Made by a program: the position numbers and the translations under genes. Under the pieces are notes generated by a model. That model was not told the origin of the DNA, searched no databases, and worked only from the letters and a program-made list of their open reading frames with translations. This document shows, in pieces, positions 1 to 7,129 of a stretch of DNA of 31,582 bases (position 1 is the first letter of the stretch; each line of letters begins with the position of its first letter). Origin of the DNA: a virus; the IMG/VR virus record IMGVR_UViG_3300045974_000197, positions 1 to 31,582 of that record. The stretch is one strand, 5' to 3'.

Positions 1-20
1 GTCGAATTCACCCGCGAGCC

Positions 21-117
21 AGGTACCCCTGGAAGTACCTACGATACCCCCATAGGTATGCACTTATCCACAGGCTTATTTAATGCTATAGAACCAATAG
101 CACGAGGCTGTGTATAA
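21..117. other. Candidate replication origin: DnaA boxes and inverted repeats
   Basis: TTATCCACA at 64-72 is a perfect DnaA box. TGTGTATAA at 109-117 is the reverse complement of TTATACACA, so it is a second match to TTATNCACA in the opposite orientation. Between them lies AT-rich sequence (about 77-100). Just upstream are two inverted repeats: AGGTAC 21-26 with GTACCT 35-40, and ATACC 45-49 with GGTAT 54-58. A third box, TTATGCACA, lies at 305-313. Clustered DnaA boxes beside AT-rich DNA are typical of bacterial and plasmid origins. That this is an active origin is inference. Confidence 0.45.
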
Positions 118-271
118 CTTCAAACGCATGGTTTTGCATGGGTTTCGAATGGCCAATGAATAGGCGCATCATTCGGGCGCGCCTACCAATGAAGAAACAG
201 AAAACAGCGCCAGCACCTGGCGCCATACGATGGCCATGCATTGACGTATTTTGAAAAAAGAAAAATATTTC

Positions 272-299
272 TTGCAAGATCAAAAAGCGCCGCTATACT
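272..299 (+). promoter_or_regulatory. Sigma70-type promoter for the 371-3541 gene
   Basis: TTGCAA (272-277) and TATACT (294-299) are separated by 16 bp. An A/T-rich stretch at about 249-270 could act as an UP element. Transcription would start near 305-306, inside the DnaA box TTATGCACA (305-313), so DnaA binding could repress this promoter. The leader runs about 65 nt to the ATG at 371. Confidence 0.6.
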
Positions 300-370
300 C
301 GCAGTTATGCACAGCAGTTCAGCAGTGCATAAATCAGGCGATGCGCCTGGCAACTTTAGGAGTTTTCAAA

Positions 371-3300
371 ATGGCCACAATCAATGCTCAGACAATCATC
401 AATGCTGTGACAGTAGCCGCAGCCCTTGCGCCTGCTTACCATGACAGCGCCGTAAATGACGCCATGCCAAGCGGCGCGCCGCATGGATACGATGGCGCCG
501 CAGAGTATGGCGAGCTGGCTGCATATGAGAACAACCCGCACGGCTATTGCTACGATGCCGATAAATCCCGTAAGCAGGCCATCCGCACGGTTGACGATAT
601 GCAAGACAGCGCGCGCGCAGAGCTGCGCGCCATGTTCAATGTTCCATTGAAGATCAAAATCCAAACTAGCGAGCGCGGATTTATGCGCATAGTAAACACA
701 CGGGCGCGCCTGGAAGCACTAGCCGCAACAGTTCGCAGTAACGCCAAAGCCTTTGGCGGTGGATTGGTGCGAGCACCCAAAGCAAAGCCCGCACAATCTT
801 GGAATGCTGGCATTGTGCGCACAGTACGCGAACTGATAGAAGATAGGGATTATGCGGGCGCTGCAGAGCTGGCAGAGCGCCAATGCGGCGCGGTGTTCTA
901 TTTGAACGATAAGGGCAACCACGCTAAAGGCCATGCGTTTTTCATGTATGCACCCATGGCCGTGCAGGGTTTGCCTGATAGCTTGGTAAGTGGGCGCTGT
1001 GACAATGGCAAGTATTCAGTATTTGGCTTGGAAAGTGGTTTAAGTGTTGATGGCCAGCAGACAACCCGCAAAGCCGCAGAGCAGCGCGCCATCGCAAAAG
1101 TGCAATATGTTGGCCTTGAAAAATTGGAGCAGGCCATTCAAAAAGGCGGCGTAACAGACCATGCCGCAGCCCGTGCCGAATGGTTTATTGAGCATGGCAT
1201 TCAAGATGCGCAAGAAATAGCCGCACGCATTGAAGACAGCGAAGCCGCAGACGATACAGCAACCAATGGCCCGGACCTGGCCATGCTGGAAGCCATGGCG
1301 GCGCAAGATGTGGCGCAAGTGGTGGCCAGTGCAACAGCAGGCGCCGCCATTGAACAGGCGCAAGAGGCTGCAGCCCTGCAGGAAGTGGCGCAAGTGGTGG
1401 CCAGCATGAAGCCAGCACGGGCGCCCGTTATTTTGCTTAATGGAACAGTGATTTTTCACAAGCGCATGCCGAATGGCTCGCAAGATGCATACATTGAAAG
1501 CGGGCGCGCAATGACAGGCGCAGAGTGTTTTGATTATGAACAGCAGGTTAAAGCTATGGCCGAATGCGAAGCAATCGAGCAGGCGCAGCCAGTGCGCGAA
1601 CTGGAAACCGTATGCGAAGCCAGCAGCGCTGCGAATGGCGCAGGCATGCAACAGGGCCAAGCCAGCACCAGCGCCGCACCTGGCGCCGTTAACGCAAGCC
1701 GCACGGGCCAAACAGTACAGGGCAAGTCCGGCCATTGGATTGCATTTATGTTCCGTAACGCCGCAGGCTTGCCAAGCCTTGAATTTACTGGCCCGGATGG
1801 CGCCCGCGAGCCCGTGCAATCTTTTGAAGATGGGCGCGCCCGTATGGCTGCGCTGCAGAAAATGGCGCGCCGCGCCGATGATATAGCCGCAGGGTTTGAA
1901 GATGACAACACCGAAAGCGCCGCAACACCGATAAACATCGGCGCCGCTTTGCTGGAAAATGTGGACGTGTCAACCCTTGGAAGTGCAACCGTGCAACGGT
2001 GGGCGCCTGAACTGTACGCGGGCGCCGTGGCTTACCTGGAAGACATAAATTATCACAGTGAAGTGCTTTTAATCCGGGCCTTACGCACGGATAACGGCGC
2101 CGCCATCGGGTATGCGCGCCGCCTGTTGAGCGTGCAGGCTGCGGCAGGGCATCTAATCCCTGAGGCTGCAGCCATGGCCGGCGAACTGCACGCCGCACTC
2201 GATACCCTGGCCAAAGAGCCCGGCAGCACCGATACCCGCAAGACCTTGGAAAACGAAGGCGCGCAACTACACGGCACCCCGCAAGACCTTGGAAAAAATC
2301 CGGCGCCTGGCCCCTTGACAATCACCATTACCCGCGCCGAAGGCCTGAGCATTGAATGCGGTAAGCCTGTTACGGTTGCCAGTTTTGCGGATGCCGATAA
2401 AACATTGAATGCCTGGAGTGATACGGTACGGCCTGGCGGATGTTCGGATAAGGTTGATTTTTCGATTACGTGGCCGAATGGCGAGACATACGAAGGCACC
2501 TATTCATTGAAACACCACAGCAGCGAAGCGCCTAGCCTGGCGCGCCACCTGATTGATTTTGCAGAGTTTGAAACAGGCCTTTTTTGCCCCGCCCATATGA
2601 CGCAAAAATCATATGGCGCATATCTAAAAACTGTAACGCCTGAGCGCCGCGCCTTTTTTGGTGGCGTGCTGGAAATCCTGCGCGGGCTCGGTGTGTATTT
2701 TCCACGGATGCGCCCCACCGCTTTAGACTTGCGCGCACTGTTGCAGGCGGGCGCCACACCTGCGCAACTGGTAGGCATTGGCGTGGACTACACACCACAC
2801 CATTACAGCAGCGAAAGCGGCACGGGCGCGATTGTGAGCGCCACCCCTTCGGATTGGTGCGGCATGCGGGTGGTGGTTAACCTGGAAGATGGCCGAACAC
2901 TAAATGCGGAAGCCGCAGAATTTGCAGATGATGGCAGTTTTCGTTTTAACATGAAAAGCCACGGCGCCCCGTACCTGGCGCAACTGGCTGCAGCCGTGGC
3001 CACAGTAAAGGCGAGCGAGAGCGCAGCCAAAGAACAGGCAGAGCATGCGCACGCGGTAGAGCTGCAGCGCCTGGCCGCTGAATACCCGCAGCTTAAGCGC
3101 GCAGAAAGTAAACACAGCGGCGGAAAACATGCCGCCATCAATGCGCGCATTCTGCTGAAGGCCGCATTTAAGGGCATTAAATTTAGCGTAACAAGCAGCT
3201 ATAACAGCATGCGGGTAAATTGGATTGATGGCCCCACGGTAGCGCAGGTAAATGATGTTATCGGGCGCTTTGACATTGGCGCCAGTGATTCACAAACAGA

Positions 3301-3541
3301 CTATTTTTACACGGTACGAACTGCGTTTAGCGAGCTTTTCGGCGGCGTGCAGTATATGAACGTTGGAAGAGATGAAACAGACGGAATGATTTTGCGCGCC
3401 CTGGCGCATTGTTTCCCGCAAGATGAAAGCCGCCCAAGTGTGGAAGATTACCGCAGGGCACTCGGCCTGCTGGACTGGTGCGGCGCCATGCGGCGCGAAG
3501 TGCAGGAACACATCGCCGCCATGGATGCCCGCAACATTTAG
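371..3541 (+). CDS. Large polyvalent-type phage protein (LPD29-like C-terminal region)
   Basis: A 1056-aa protein. The ATG at 371 is preferred over upstream in-frame starts because AGGAG (358-362) precedes it at good spacing. No enzyme motif is evident. Residues about 310-350 are Ala/Gln-rich with a duplicated VAQVVAS motif; residues 450-515 form a compact region with GHWIAFMF. Residues about 650-745 resemble LPD25 (W-x-NGE-x-YEG-x-Y). Residues about 915-1005 resemble LPD29: KFSV, then VNWIDGPT, then a late Phe/Tyr-rich segment. LPD domains are known from polyvalent proteins that phages and conjugative elements make early in host entry. The domain calls are from memory of family patterns. The linker before the LPD25-like region carries two copies of a repeat also found at 4459-4580. 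An intrinsic terminator follows. Confidence 0.7.
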   Translation: MATINAQTIINAVTVAAALAPAYHDSAVNDAMPSGAPHGYDGAAEYGELAAYENNPHGYCYDADKSRKQAIRTVDDMQDSARAELRAMFNVPLKIKIQTSERGFMRIVNTRARLEALAATVRSNAKAFGGGLVRAPKAKPAQSWNAGIVRTVRELIEDRDYAGAAELAERQCGAVFYLNDKGNHAKGHAFFMYAPMAVQGLPDSLVSGRCDNGKYSVFGLESGLSVDGQQTTRKAAEQRAIAKVQYVGLEKLEQAIQKGGVTDHAAARAEWFIEHGIQDAQEIAARIEDSEAADDTATNGPDLAMLEAMAAQDVAQVVASATAGAAIEQAQEAAALQEVAQVVASMKPARAPVILLNGTVIFHKRMPNGSQDAYIESGRAMTGAECFDYEQQVKAMAECEAIEQAQPVRELETVCEASSAANGAGMQQGQASTSAAPGAVNASRTGQTVQGKSGHWIAFMFRNAAGLPSLEFTGPDGAREPVQSFEDGRARMAALQKMARRADDIAAGFEDDNTESAATPINIGAALLENVDVSTLGSATVQRWAPELYAGAVAYLEDINYHSEVLLIRALRTDNGAAIGYARRLLSVQAAAGHLIPEAAAMAGELHAALDTLAKEPGSTDTRKTLENEGAQLHGTPQDLGKNPAPGPLTITITRAEGLSIECGKPVTVASFADADKTLNAWSDTVRPGGCSDKVDFSITWPNGETYEGTYSLKHHSSEAPSLARHLIDFAEFETGLFCPAHMTQKSYGAYLKTVTPERRAFFGGVLEILRGLGVYFPRMRPTALDLRALLQAGATPAQLVGIGVDYTPHHYSSESGTGAIVSATPSDWCGMRVVVNLEDGRTLNAEAAEFADDGSFRFNMKSHGAPYLAQLAAAVATVKASESAAKEQAEHAHAVELQRLAAEYPQLKRAESKHSGGKHAAINARILLKAAFKGIKFSVTSSYNSMRVNWIDGPTVAQVNDVIGRFDIGASDSQTDYFYTVRTAFSELFGGVQYMNVGRDETDGMILRALAHCFPQDESRPSVEDYRRALGLLDWCGAMRREVQEHIAAMDARNI
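2235..2293 (+). repeat. Intragenic copies of the CCCGCAAGACCTTG repeat
   Basis: CCCGCAAGACCTTGGA occurs at 2235-2250 and again at 2278-2293, the second preceded by ACTACACGGCAC. Both are in frame, giving RKTLEN and LHGTPQDLG at residues about 622-641, in what looks like a linker. The same unit recurs outside any recognised gene at 4459-4580, in the same order. Confidence 0.75.
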
Positions 3542-3557
3542 GACAGACAACAACCAG

Positions 3558-3583
3558 GCGCCCGCAGCCCGCGGGCGCTTTTT
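3558..3583 (+). terminator. Intrinsic terminator after the polyvalent gene
   Basis: GCGCCCGC (3558-3565) pairs perfectly with GCGGGCGC (3571-3578) around a 5-nt loop and is followed by TTTTT (3579-3583). It lies 17 bp after the stop at 3541 and 16 bp before the next start. The following genes therefore probably depend on readthrough. Confidence 0.9.
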
Positions 3584-3598
3584 ACTGGAGCTTATGCC

Positions 3599-3847
3599 AT
3601 GGAATACCGAGTAATAAAAATGAGTGATCGCAGCACCTGCGATTGCTGCGGAAAGACCTACCTAAAACGCACGGTGCATATGGAAAACCTGGCAACCGGA
3701 CAAGATGTTTTTTACGGCGTTGATTGCGCGGCGTCCGCACTGCGCCAACGGTATCAGGGAAAGCGCTACCCGGTATCGCGTGAAGCCGTTAAGAGCATGG
3801 CCGCACGGGCCGGGCGTGATCGCGTGGTGCTGGAGTCTGCCCAATGA
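3599..3847 (+). CDS. Small CxxC zinc-binding-type phage protein
   Basis: An 82-aa protein. CDCCGKTY at residues about 14-21 is a zinc-knuckle-like pair, followed by VDCAASALRQRY, which adds another Cys. The ATG at 3599 has GGAG (3587-3590) at 8 nt; an in-frame ATG at 3620 is the alternative. The basic C-terminus suggests nucleic-acid contact. The stop overlaps the next start (ATGA), so the two genes are translationally coupled. Its partner resembles an anti-CRISPR-associated regulator, so this gene is a guilt-by-association candidate, but the motif alone points only to a small metal-binding protein. Function unknown. Confidence 0.75.
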   Translation: MEYRVIKMSDRSTCDCCGKTYLKRTVHMENLATGQDVFYGVDCAASALRQRYQGKRYPVSREAVKSMAARAGRDRVVLESAQ

Positions 3848-4425
3848 AGCAAGACGACTACATGACCGGCGCAGAGATGCAAACCTTGCGCGAAGCATGC
3901 CACCTATCCCGCGAAGATTTGGCGAGCCTGGCGAGCGTGCAGGCCCGCACGGTAAAGCATTGGGAAAACGGGCGCGCCGCAGTGCCGGAAGATGTGGCGG
4001 ACATTGTGCGCAGCATAGATGCCACCATCCAAGAGGCTGCAGCGCAAGAGCTGCACCTGATACGGGCGCGAGAACATCCCAGCGTGAAGCCTGGCACGTT
4101 TGGCGCCGTGCTGTTACGCTACAAAACAGAATCGGGAAACCTAGCAGGCCTGGACATACTACCGGCCACCATAACGCCACACCACCACCTGCGCGGCGCC
4201 ATTGCGGCACGGGTGCAGGCGGGTGCCCTATGGCTGCATGATGCAATGGGCGGCGCGCCTGCTGTGGTGCGGGTGGTGTGGTTTGACGTGGCGCAGTTTG
4301 AAGAATGGCGCAGACTGCAGGGACTGGCCGGACTGCACGATTCGCATGCCCTGCGCCAGCAGTGGGCAGGCCAAGCCCTGGCAAATCAGGCTATACCCCA
4401 CCGGTTTGACCAACCCCCGGCATGA
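3844..4425 (+). CDS. HTH protein with Aca2/YdiL-like N-terminus
   Basis: A 193-aa protein. Residues about 7-55 form an XRE-type helix-turn-helix: TGAEMQTLREACHLSREDLA, then VKHWENGRAAVPEDV. The WE-x-GR-x-AVP-x-DV signature matches the DUF1870/YdiL and Aca2 families as I know them. Aca2 is about 115 aa, so the 80-130 extra C-terminal residues (including VRVVWFDVAQFEEW) are unusual. It would bind DNA in the cytoplasm, possibly autoregulating the 3599-4425 pair. No other gene recognisable as an anti-CRISPR is adjacent. It starts inside the previous stop codon. Confidence 0.7.
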   Translation: MKQDDYMTGAEMQTLREACHLSREDLASLASVQARTVKHWENGRAAVPEDVADIVRSIDATIQEAAAQELHLIRAREHPSVKPGTFGAVLLRYKTESGNLAGLDILPATITPHHHLRGAIAARVQAGALWLHDAMGGAPAVVRVVWFDVAQFEEWRRLQGLAGLHDSHALRQQWAGQALANQAIPHRFDQPPA

Positions 4426-4458
4426 ACTACACCAAACCCCGCCGTTCTAAAAACACGG

Positions 4459-4580
4459 ACTACACGACACCCCGCAAGACCTTGAAATTTTTGGACTTCA
4501 ATTCAAACTGCCAACTACACGAACCCCCGCAAGACCTTGAACTACACGGGGTGCTGCAAGACCTGAAAATTTTGGCAATC
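4459..4580 (+). repeat. Tandem degenerate repeats of ACTACACG..CCCGCAAGACCTTG
   Basis: Three units follow the 4425 stop. ACTACACG starts at 4459, 4514 and 4541, each followed by a version of CCCCGCAAGACCTTGAA. The third is degenerate (GTGCTGCAAGACCTGAAAA). An open frame at 4422-4610 (62 codons, ATG overlapping the previous stop) covers them and would encode a repeated LHxxPQDLE motif. Because it consists mostly of repeats I do not call it a gene. The rest of 4426-4721 shows no supported gene. Related copies lie at 2235-2293. Confidence 0.75.
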
Positions 4581-4592
4581 GCACCAAAATTT
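4567..4592. terminator. AT-rich hairpin between convergent operons
   Basis: AAATTTTGG (4567-4575) pairs perfectly with CCAAAATTT (4584-4592) around an 8-nt loop. It lies between the rightward operon ending at 4425 and the leftward operon ending at 4722, so a bidirectional terminator is plausible. It lacks a GC-rich stem, which weakens the call. Confidence 0.4.
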
Positions 4593-4721
4593 CTACTTCT
4601 TCTGCACTGAGCGGCGTTTCGTCTTGGTCCGGTCTGCGAACCCCTAATTCCCATCCCGGCCAGTACAGTGCGCGCCACACGCCAGTGGGTGCCGCCCCAC
4701 ATCTTGGTGGCGATACTTCGC

Positions 4722-4919
4722 TCACACTGCGGCCTGTTCGCCTATGCCAAGCGCATTGCGCGCCATTTGCAGGGCTGTGGGCGTGGACCGGTATTCGCCG
4801 GATTCGTGCCGACGAATGAGTTTGCGCGCCCAATCGCGGTTCTCATTGCGTGGCTGCATTACCGCTTTTTCATGCGGCTGGATTGCCGTCAATGTTGTTT
4901 CGGAACTACGCATTTGCAT
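4722..4919 (-). CDS. Small phage protein at the end of the replication operon
   Basis: A 65-aa, basic, soluble protein. Its central stretch, DWARKLIRRHESGEYRSTP, looks like phage proteins found downstream of replication genes. The start at 4919 overlaps the last 14 bp of the replication gene, which argues for a real, coupled gene. No catalytic motif or membrane segment is visible. A role accessory to replication, such as helicase loading, is only a guess from position. Confidence 0.55.
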   Translation of the reverse strand: MQMRSSETTLTAIQPHEKAVMQPRNENRDWARKLIRRHESGEYRSTPTALQMARNALGIGEQAAV

Positions 4920-5850
4920 GCCCCCTGCGCTTACCTGTTAGCGTTGCAATCTGGTGCCGAATTTCTGCAGTTATTGGGGTGAAATTCTTGGCATCGTGGT
5001 TCAATTTTTCAAGCGCCGGGTCCACATCATGGGCAGCGGGAACGGTGACACGGGACACGTCAAAACACGGCGGTGCGGGCACCTTGACCCCGGCATTTTC
5101 TGCACTCATGGCATCCGTAATCTGCTTTCGCAACACACCCACCGCATAAGCAAACGTGGGCCTTTTTTTGGCGACGGCTATTTTTGCTGCGGCCTCAAAC
5201 ATCGCCACATCCACGCCATTCCCCAACAGAGAAACAAGGTCAGGATGCGAAGGGCTTACCGGCCCCATCCCCAAGTTTTCAAAAATCACACACACCCGCT
5301 GCCTTTGCGTGCCGATTGCGTCACTTTCTGCCAACTCGGTTGCGCTTGGCCCTCGCGCAAAAGAGAGAGTGTGTGTGTTTGTCAGGGAGTCAGGAGTCAG
5401 GGAGTCAGGAGTCAGGGAGTCAGGAGTCAGCCCGATTGCCACCGTATTCGCACCATTCTCGCATGGTGCTTGCACAGTGCTTGCATTGTGCTGACCATTA
5501 TCTTGCCCTGAATCGCCATGATTTTCATAGGGTGTTGGCAATGTACTGGCACGCTCGTCACGGTGCGGGTTTTGGTGTTTGGTAAAGTTGCATACTTGCA
5601 AATAACGTTTTCCACCCACTTGATACCGGATAAGCATGTCGGTAGATGCCAACAAATCAAGCAGGCCATTGCAATCCACATCATCGCCGGGGAAGATATC
5701 CACTTTGATTTGCTTGGGCCTATCTTCTAGGCGACCTTCGCGGTCCGCTAGTGTCCACAAGCCAATAAACAACAAACGCGCTTCAAAGGGAAATTCCATT
5801 AAATCTGCATTGCGAAAAAAACTCGGCTTAATGCCGCGTGCTCTGGCCAT
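4906..5850 (-). CDS. Phage replication initiator, O-like (replisome organizer)
   Basis: A 314-aa protein. The N-terminus (residues 1-90) has the pattern of phage replisome-organizer proteins: RGIKPSFFRN, ARLLFIGLWTLADREGRLED, then YLQVCNFTKHQNPH. This domain is a winged-helix DNA binder in known families. Residues about 140-156 are three TPDSL repeats, encoded by 15-bp iterons, followed by a C-terminal region that would recruit the host helicase. Lambda O has the same layout, with ori iterons inside the gene. The ATG at 5850 follows a GGTGGGG ribosome-binding site. It is the largest gene of the leftward early operon. No helicase gene is adjacent, so host DnaB is probably used. Confidence 0.8.
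   Translation of the reverse strand: MARARGIKPSFFRNADLMEFPFEARLLFIGLWTLADREGRLEDRPKQIKVDIFPGDDVDCNGLLDLLASTDMLIRYQVGGKRYLQVCNFTKHQNPHRDERASTLPTPYENHGDSGQDNGQHNASTVQAPCENGANTVAIGLTPDSLTPDSLTPDSLTNTHTLSFARGPSATELAESDAIGTQRQRVCVIFENLGMGPVSPSHPDLVSLLGNGVDVAMFEAAAKIAVAKKRPTFAYAVGVLRKQITDAMSAENAGVKVPAPPCFDVSRVTVPAAHDVDPALEKLNHDAKNFTPITAEIRHQIATLTGKRRGHANA
5381..5430. repeat. 15-bp iterons inside the replication gene (candidate ori)
   Basis: GTCAGGGAGTCAGGA is repeated exactly three times (5381-5395, 5396-5410, 5411-5425), with a partial fourth copy to 5430. Each unit is itself a doubled GTCAGGGA/GTCAGGA. It is flanked at 5361-5380 by a GA/GT dinucleotide tract. By analogy with lambda ori in the O gene, this could be the initiator binding site. 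The protein repeat could instead be a simple linker expansion. Confidence 0.6.
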
Positions 5851-5853
5851 GCG

Positions 5854-6189
5854 TTACCCCACCAATCGCGCTTGCGTTGCTGGCACCCGCACCGGATGGA
5901 TATCGCGCCCGGTAACCTGGCATGCACGGGCTATGGGGCAGCGCTCCAAGCGGCCAGCGTCTATCAGGCCTTTAACGCGGGCACTGATGCTGCTGGCGTC
6001 AATGCGCTTGCTGTAGATCAGCTCATAGCGGGCCTGGATTTCTTTTCCGGATATGTCGCCGCGACCATTGCGCTGCGCAGACAGGCAAATATCGTGGATT
6101 TGATCTTGCAAGTGCTTTAACTTGCGCTGTCCTATGGCGTTAAGCGCCTGCGCGCTGGTTTGCGCGGTGTTGGCTTGCTGGGTTTGCAT
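5854..6189 (-). CDS. Phage protein with winged-helix-like segment
   Basis: A 111-aa protein. Residues about 42-80 (GDISGKEIQARYEL through ISARVKGLIDAGRLER) read like a helix-turn-helix with a wing. The C-terminus ends in CQVTGRDIHPVRVP, a pattern I associate with phage DNA-binding or Holliday-junction-type accessory proteins. The stop lies 3 bp before the replication gene start, so the two are probably co-translated. It probably binds DNA in early replication or regulation. The exact role is unknown. Confidence 0.65.
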   Translation of the reverse strand: MQTQQANTAQTSAQALNAIGQRKLKHLQDQIHDICLSAQRNGRGDISGKEIQARYELIYSKRIDASSISARVKGLIDAGRLERCPIARACQVTGRDIHPVRVPATQARLVG

Positions 6190-6226
6190 GGTGGCCTCCT
6201 AGTGGGTTGAATGGATTTGCAAGCGG

Positions 6227-6553
6227 CTAACGCCACGCCTGGCACGCGAATGCGAGCGAATCAATGGGTTGTGCTGTTGGGTGCATTTGCGCTACGCCAT
6301 AGACCACTCGTGGGCGCCCTGCCCTGACGCGGGATACAGGTGGCAATGGGTGGGAGCTAACATAGCCCGCGCGGCGCATATCCCATAACGTGGTGCGCGC
6401 CTGGTGCGCGGGAATGCCCGCATGGTGTGCAATAACATCAAACGTGCCAACTACGCCCGAATGCATTACCGCCAATAAGGCAGCGCGTAGCGATAGTTTT
6501 TTCTGGCTTGACTGTTCGATATCGAACATTACACGGGTATTTTGGCGGGTCAT
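6227..6553 (-). CDS. Small winged-helix DNA-binding protein
   Basis: A 108-aa protein. SLRAALLAVMHSGVVGTFDV through ARTTLWDMRRAGYVS (residues about 21-66) looks like a MarR/ArsR-style winged helix: a helix pair, a recognition helix and a wing leading into a basic RAGRPRVVYGV. The ATG at 6553 overlaps the previous gene's stop. Sitting early in the leftward operon, it could be a CII-like activator or an accessory replication factor. No family assigned. Confidence 0.6.
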   Translation of the reverse strand: MTRQNTRVMFDIEQSSQKKLSLRAALLAVMHSGVVGTFDVIAHHAGIPAHQARTTLWDMRRAGYVSSHPLPPVSRVRAGRPRVVYGVAQMHPTAQPIDSLAFACQAWR

Positions 6554-6783
6554 TCGTCGGCCCCGTGTTGTGCTTGCGCTGTGCCTTGAACACCCAGCAC
6601 ACTGCGCCGATGATTGGCAACATGCTCGCCATATGTCATTCCGTACAAATCCATGTAAATCAAATCGCGCAGGTACTCGCTACGATCACACGCAGCCAAA
6701 CGCGCCTTGCTGTTGAGCGCCACAAAGGCCTCCTCGCACACTGTGGTCTTGACCACTTCGGTTTTTTTGAAGCTGATGGCCAC
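6550..6783 (-). CDS. Small early protein, possibly ribbon-helix-helix type
   Basis: I choose the GTG at 6783 (78-residue reading frame including the stop) because AGGG lies 8 nt upstream. Upstream extension to an ATG at 6855 would overlap the Cro-like gene. The sequence (ISFKKTEVVKTTVCEEAFVAL, then ACDRSEYLRDLIYMDLYG) has the short strand followed by two helices expected of ribbon-helix-helix proteins, including the SEYLRDLI helix. It lies 10 bp after the Cro-like gene. Regulation of the early operon is likely. The start is uncertain. Confidence 0.6.
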   Translation of the reverse strand: MAISFKKTEVVKTTVCEEAFVALNSKARLAACDRSEYLRDLIYMDLYGMTYGEHVANHRRSVLGVQGTAQAQHGADE

Positions 6784-6793
6784 GGTGCGCGCC

Positions 6794-7045
6794 CTATGCA
6801 GAAATGGATAGCTCGCTGTTTTGCAGTGCACGGCGCAATTGCGACCAATCCACATCCGGGCGCATGTGTTCAGGCTTCAACACAAAGCCCGATTCGATGG
6901 ATAGCCGCAAACAAAGACCCTCGCCCATGGGCACATTGGTGGAACACAGCTTGCGCAGATACCGCACGGTGGTATTGCAGCGGCGGGCAAGGTCTTCTCG
7001 CTCATCGGGCGAAAGGCTGTTTATGTAGGTGCGCAGGTTTTGCAT
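6794..7045 (-). CDS. Cro-like / YdaS-like repressor
   Basis: An 83-aa protein starting MQNLRTYINSL. Residues about 12-45 form a helix-turn-helix: EREDLARRCNTTVRYLRKL. The next part, GEGLCLRLSIESG, is typical of Cro-type proteins of the YdaS family. It is the first gene of the leftward operon and faces the repressor across the operators. I use the ATG at 7045 instead of 7087 because the upstream codons overlap the operators. No Shine-Dalgarno sequence is well placed, and the likely -10 ends 7 nt before the ATG, which suggests a leaderless mRNA. Role: turning down repressor synthesis and committing to lytic growth (inferred). Confidence 0.75.
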   Translation of the reverse strand: MQNLRTYINSLSPDEREDLARRCNTTVRYLRKLCSTNVPMGEGLCLRLSIESGFVLKPEHMRPDVDWSQLRRALQNSELSISA

Positions 7046-7052
7046 ACCCCAA

Positions 7053-7081
7053 ACTTTACCATTAGGTGTTTTTATATGCAA
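7053..7081 (-). promoter_or_regulatory. Leftward early promoter for the Cro-like operon
   Basis: On the minus strand, TTGCAT (7081-7076) and TAAAGT (7058-7053) are separated by 17 bp. Only 7 nt separate the -10 from the ATG at 7045, so transcription would start at or beside the start codon. One operator (7057-7068) overlaps the -10 and the other (7082-7093) abuts the -35, as expected of repressor-controlled promoters. Confidence 0.55.
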
Positions 7082-7093
7082 TACCATTCGGTG
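7057..7093. promoter_or_regulatory. Twin operators between the repressor and Cro-like genes
   Basis: TACCATTAGGTG (7057-7068) and TACCATTCGGTG (7082-7093) are near-identical direct copies 25 bp apart, each with an ACC-N4-GGT dyad. They occupy the 84-bp gap between divergent regulators. Related sites occur at 8217-8228 and 8242-8253. Confidence 0.75.
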
Positions 7094-7129
7094 TTTTACT
7101 TTTCAGTACTGCCCGAAAACAATGCGGGC

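Noticed and set aside
1040-1819. 259-codon open frame on the minus strand inside the large gene
   Set aside because: Cys/His-rich low-complexity translation opposite an Ala-rich coding region; an antisense artefact.
1-3541. Very frequent GGCGCC hexamer in the left gene
   Set aside because: It is explained by frequent Gly-Ala codon pairs at high GC; I could not count expectation, so I do not call it a signal.
4422-4610. 62-codon open frame with ATGA overlap to the Aca2-like gene
   Set aside because: It is made mostly of the repeat units, and the same repeat occurs in another gene; there is no evidence of a protein family.
5154-5585. Overlapping + strand frames rich in VRESG or SQESG repeats
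   Set aside because: They are readings of the iteron strand opposite the replication gene and carry no family motif.
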